Shown: positions 6,263 to 6,524 of the stretch, piece by piece
How the letters are laid out: each line of letters opens with the position of its first letter
Position numbering within the stretch: the first letter of the stretch is position 1
NCBI GenBank assembly: GCA_014730295.1
Contig: WJIN01000373.1
Span: 1-6,524 of the forward strand
Reading direction: 5' to 3'
Source: Promethearchaeota archaeon
GTDB taxonomy: Archaea > Asgardarchaeota > Lokiarchaeia > Sigynarchaeales > SOKP01
DNA length: 6,524 nucleotides
The notes under the pieces: model-generated
What the model was told of the DNA's origin: nothing
What the model saw: only the letters and a program-made list of their open reading frames with translations
Databases searched by the model: none
Program-made: the position numbers and the translations under genes

Positions 6263-6524
6263 ATGGCAGAGAAAACAAGGAAAAAAAGAGCACAAATCAA
6301 GGGAAATATTTTCGAAATACAACGTTTTTCGACAGAAGATGGTCCCGGGGTTCGAACAACCGTATTCATGAAACAATGTCCTTTAAAATGCGTATGGTGT
6401 CATAATCCAGAATCAATTGAAAAAAAATCCGTACTTGAATGGTTATCGCATAAATGTATTGGATGTAAAATTTGCATCGAAACTTGTAAGCAGAATGCTT
6501 TATCTTTTGATGAAGAAGGAGTTC
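6263..6524 (+). CDS. Glycyl-radical-enzyme activating enzyme (PflA family), 5' part
   Basis: The first 87 residues are visible and the gene runs off the window. The ATG at 6263 is bounded by an in-frame stop at 6254-6256. After a basic start, residues 14-35 read GNIFEIQRFSTEDGPGVRTTVF, the classic activase opening. CPLKCVWC (C39, C43, C46) is the radical-SAM CxxxCxxC cluster, followed by HNPES. C65, C68, C71 and C75 form a ferredoxin-type CxxCxxCxxxC site. That marks the activases with an extra cluster domain, as for glycerol/diol dehydratase-, arylsuccinate- and hydroxyproline-type enzymes, as opposed to the short PflA. It uses S-adenosylmethionine to place a glycyl radical on a partner enzyme in anaerobic metabolism; the partner should lie outside the window. 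It is oriented away from the defence cluster and marks its right border. Confidence 0.93.
   Translation, partial: MAEKTRKKRAQIKGNIFEIQRFSTEDGPGVRTTVFMKQCPLKCVWCHNPESIEKKSVLEWLSHKCIGCKICIETCKQNALSFDEEGV

Noticed and set aside
6185..6376. A 63-residue - strand frame
   Set aside because: It is antisense to the activase start, including the radical-SAM region, and its AT-rich half is low-complexity.

Overview
This is a strongly AT-rich stretch of prokaryotic chromosome. Good Shine-Dalgarno sequences, TATA-like boxes and a glycyl-radical-enzyme activase fit an archaeon, perhaps an anaerobic Asgard/Lokiarchaeota-like lineage. That is inference only: TATA-like strings arise by chance in such DNA, and no taxonomic marker is present.

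Left edge, + strand (1 to about 530): the last 95 codons of a protein ending in a DUF4357-type domain, then two tiny open frames, one a membrane-like peptide of 24 residues and one of 52 residues. A hairpin with a T-run (550-576) closes this side. Centre, - strand (633-5876): a defence-type cluster read right to left. First is a protein with a PD-(D/E)XK nuclease domain and an APAZ-like region (480 aa). Next, 23 bp on, is a short prokaryotic Argonaute (MID-PIWI only, catalytic residues lost, 481 aa). Directly after its stop codon comes a cold-shock-domain protein of about 109 aa with no ordinary start codon. After a 205-bp gap comes a 593-aa fusion of a helical N-terminus, an alpha/alpha-toroid with three QW motifs, and a RibD/dCMP-deaminase-like zinc domain. 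Right edge, + strand (6263-6524): the 5' end of a glycyl-radical-enzyme activating enzyme (radical SAM plus ferredoxin motif), divergent from the cluster across 386 bp without a clear gene.

The nuclease-APAZ/short-Ago pair looks like a SPARDA-type immune system. In that family a guide-loaded, catalytically dead Argonaute senses invader nucleic acid and releases its partner nuclease to degrade DNA and abort the infection. The cold-shock protein is probably co-transcribed and translationally coupled to the Argonaute, so it may be an extra nucleic-acid-binding component. The toroid-deaminase protein lies downstream on the same strand, probably with its own promoter, and may be a separate defence gene or an accessory effector.

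The main points for follow-up are the cold-shock gene and its abnormal start, the toroid-deaminase fusion, and the nuclease subtype of the APAZ protein.
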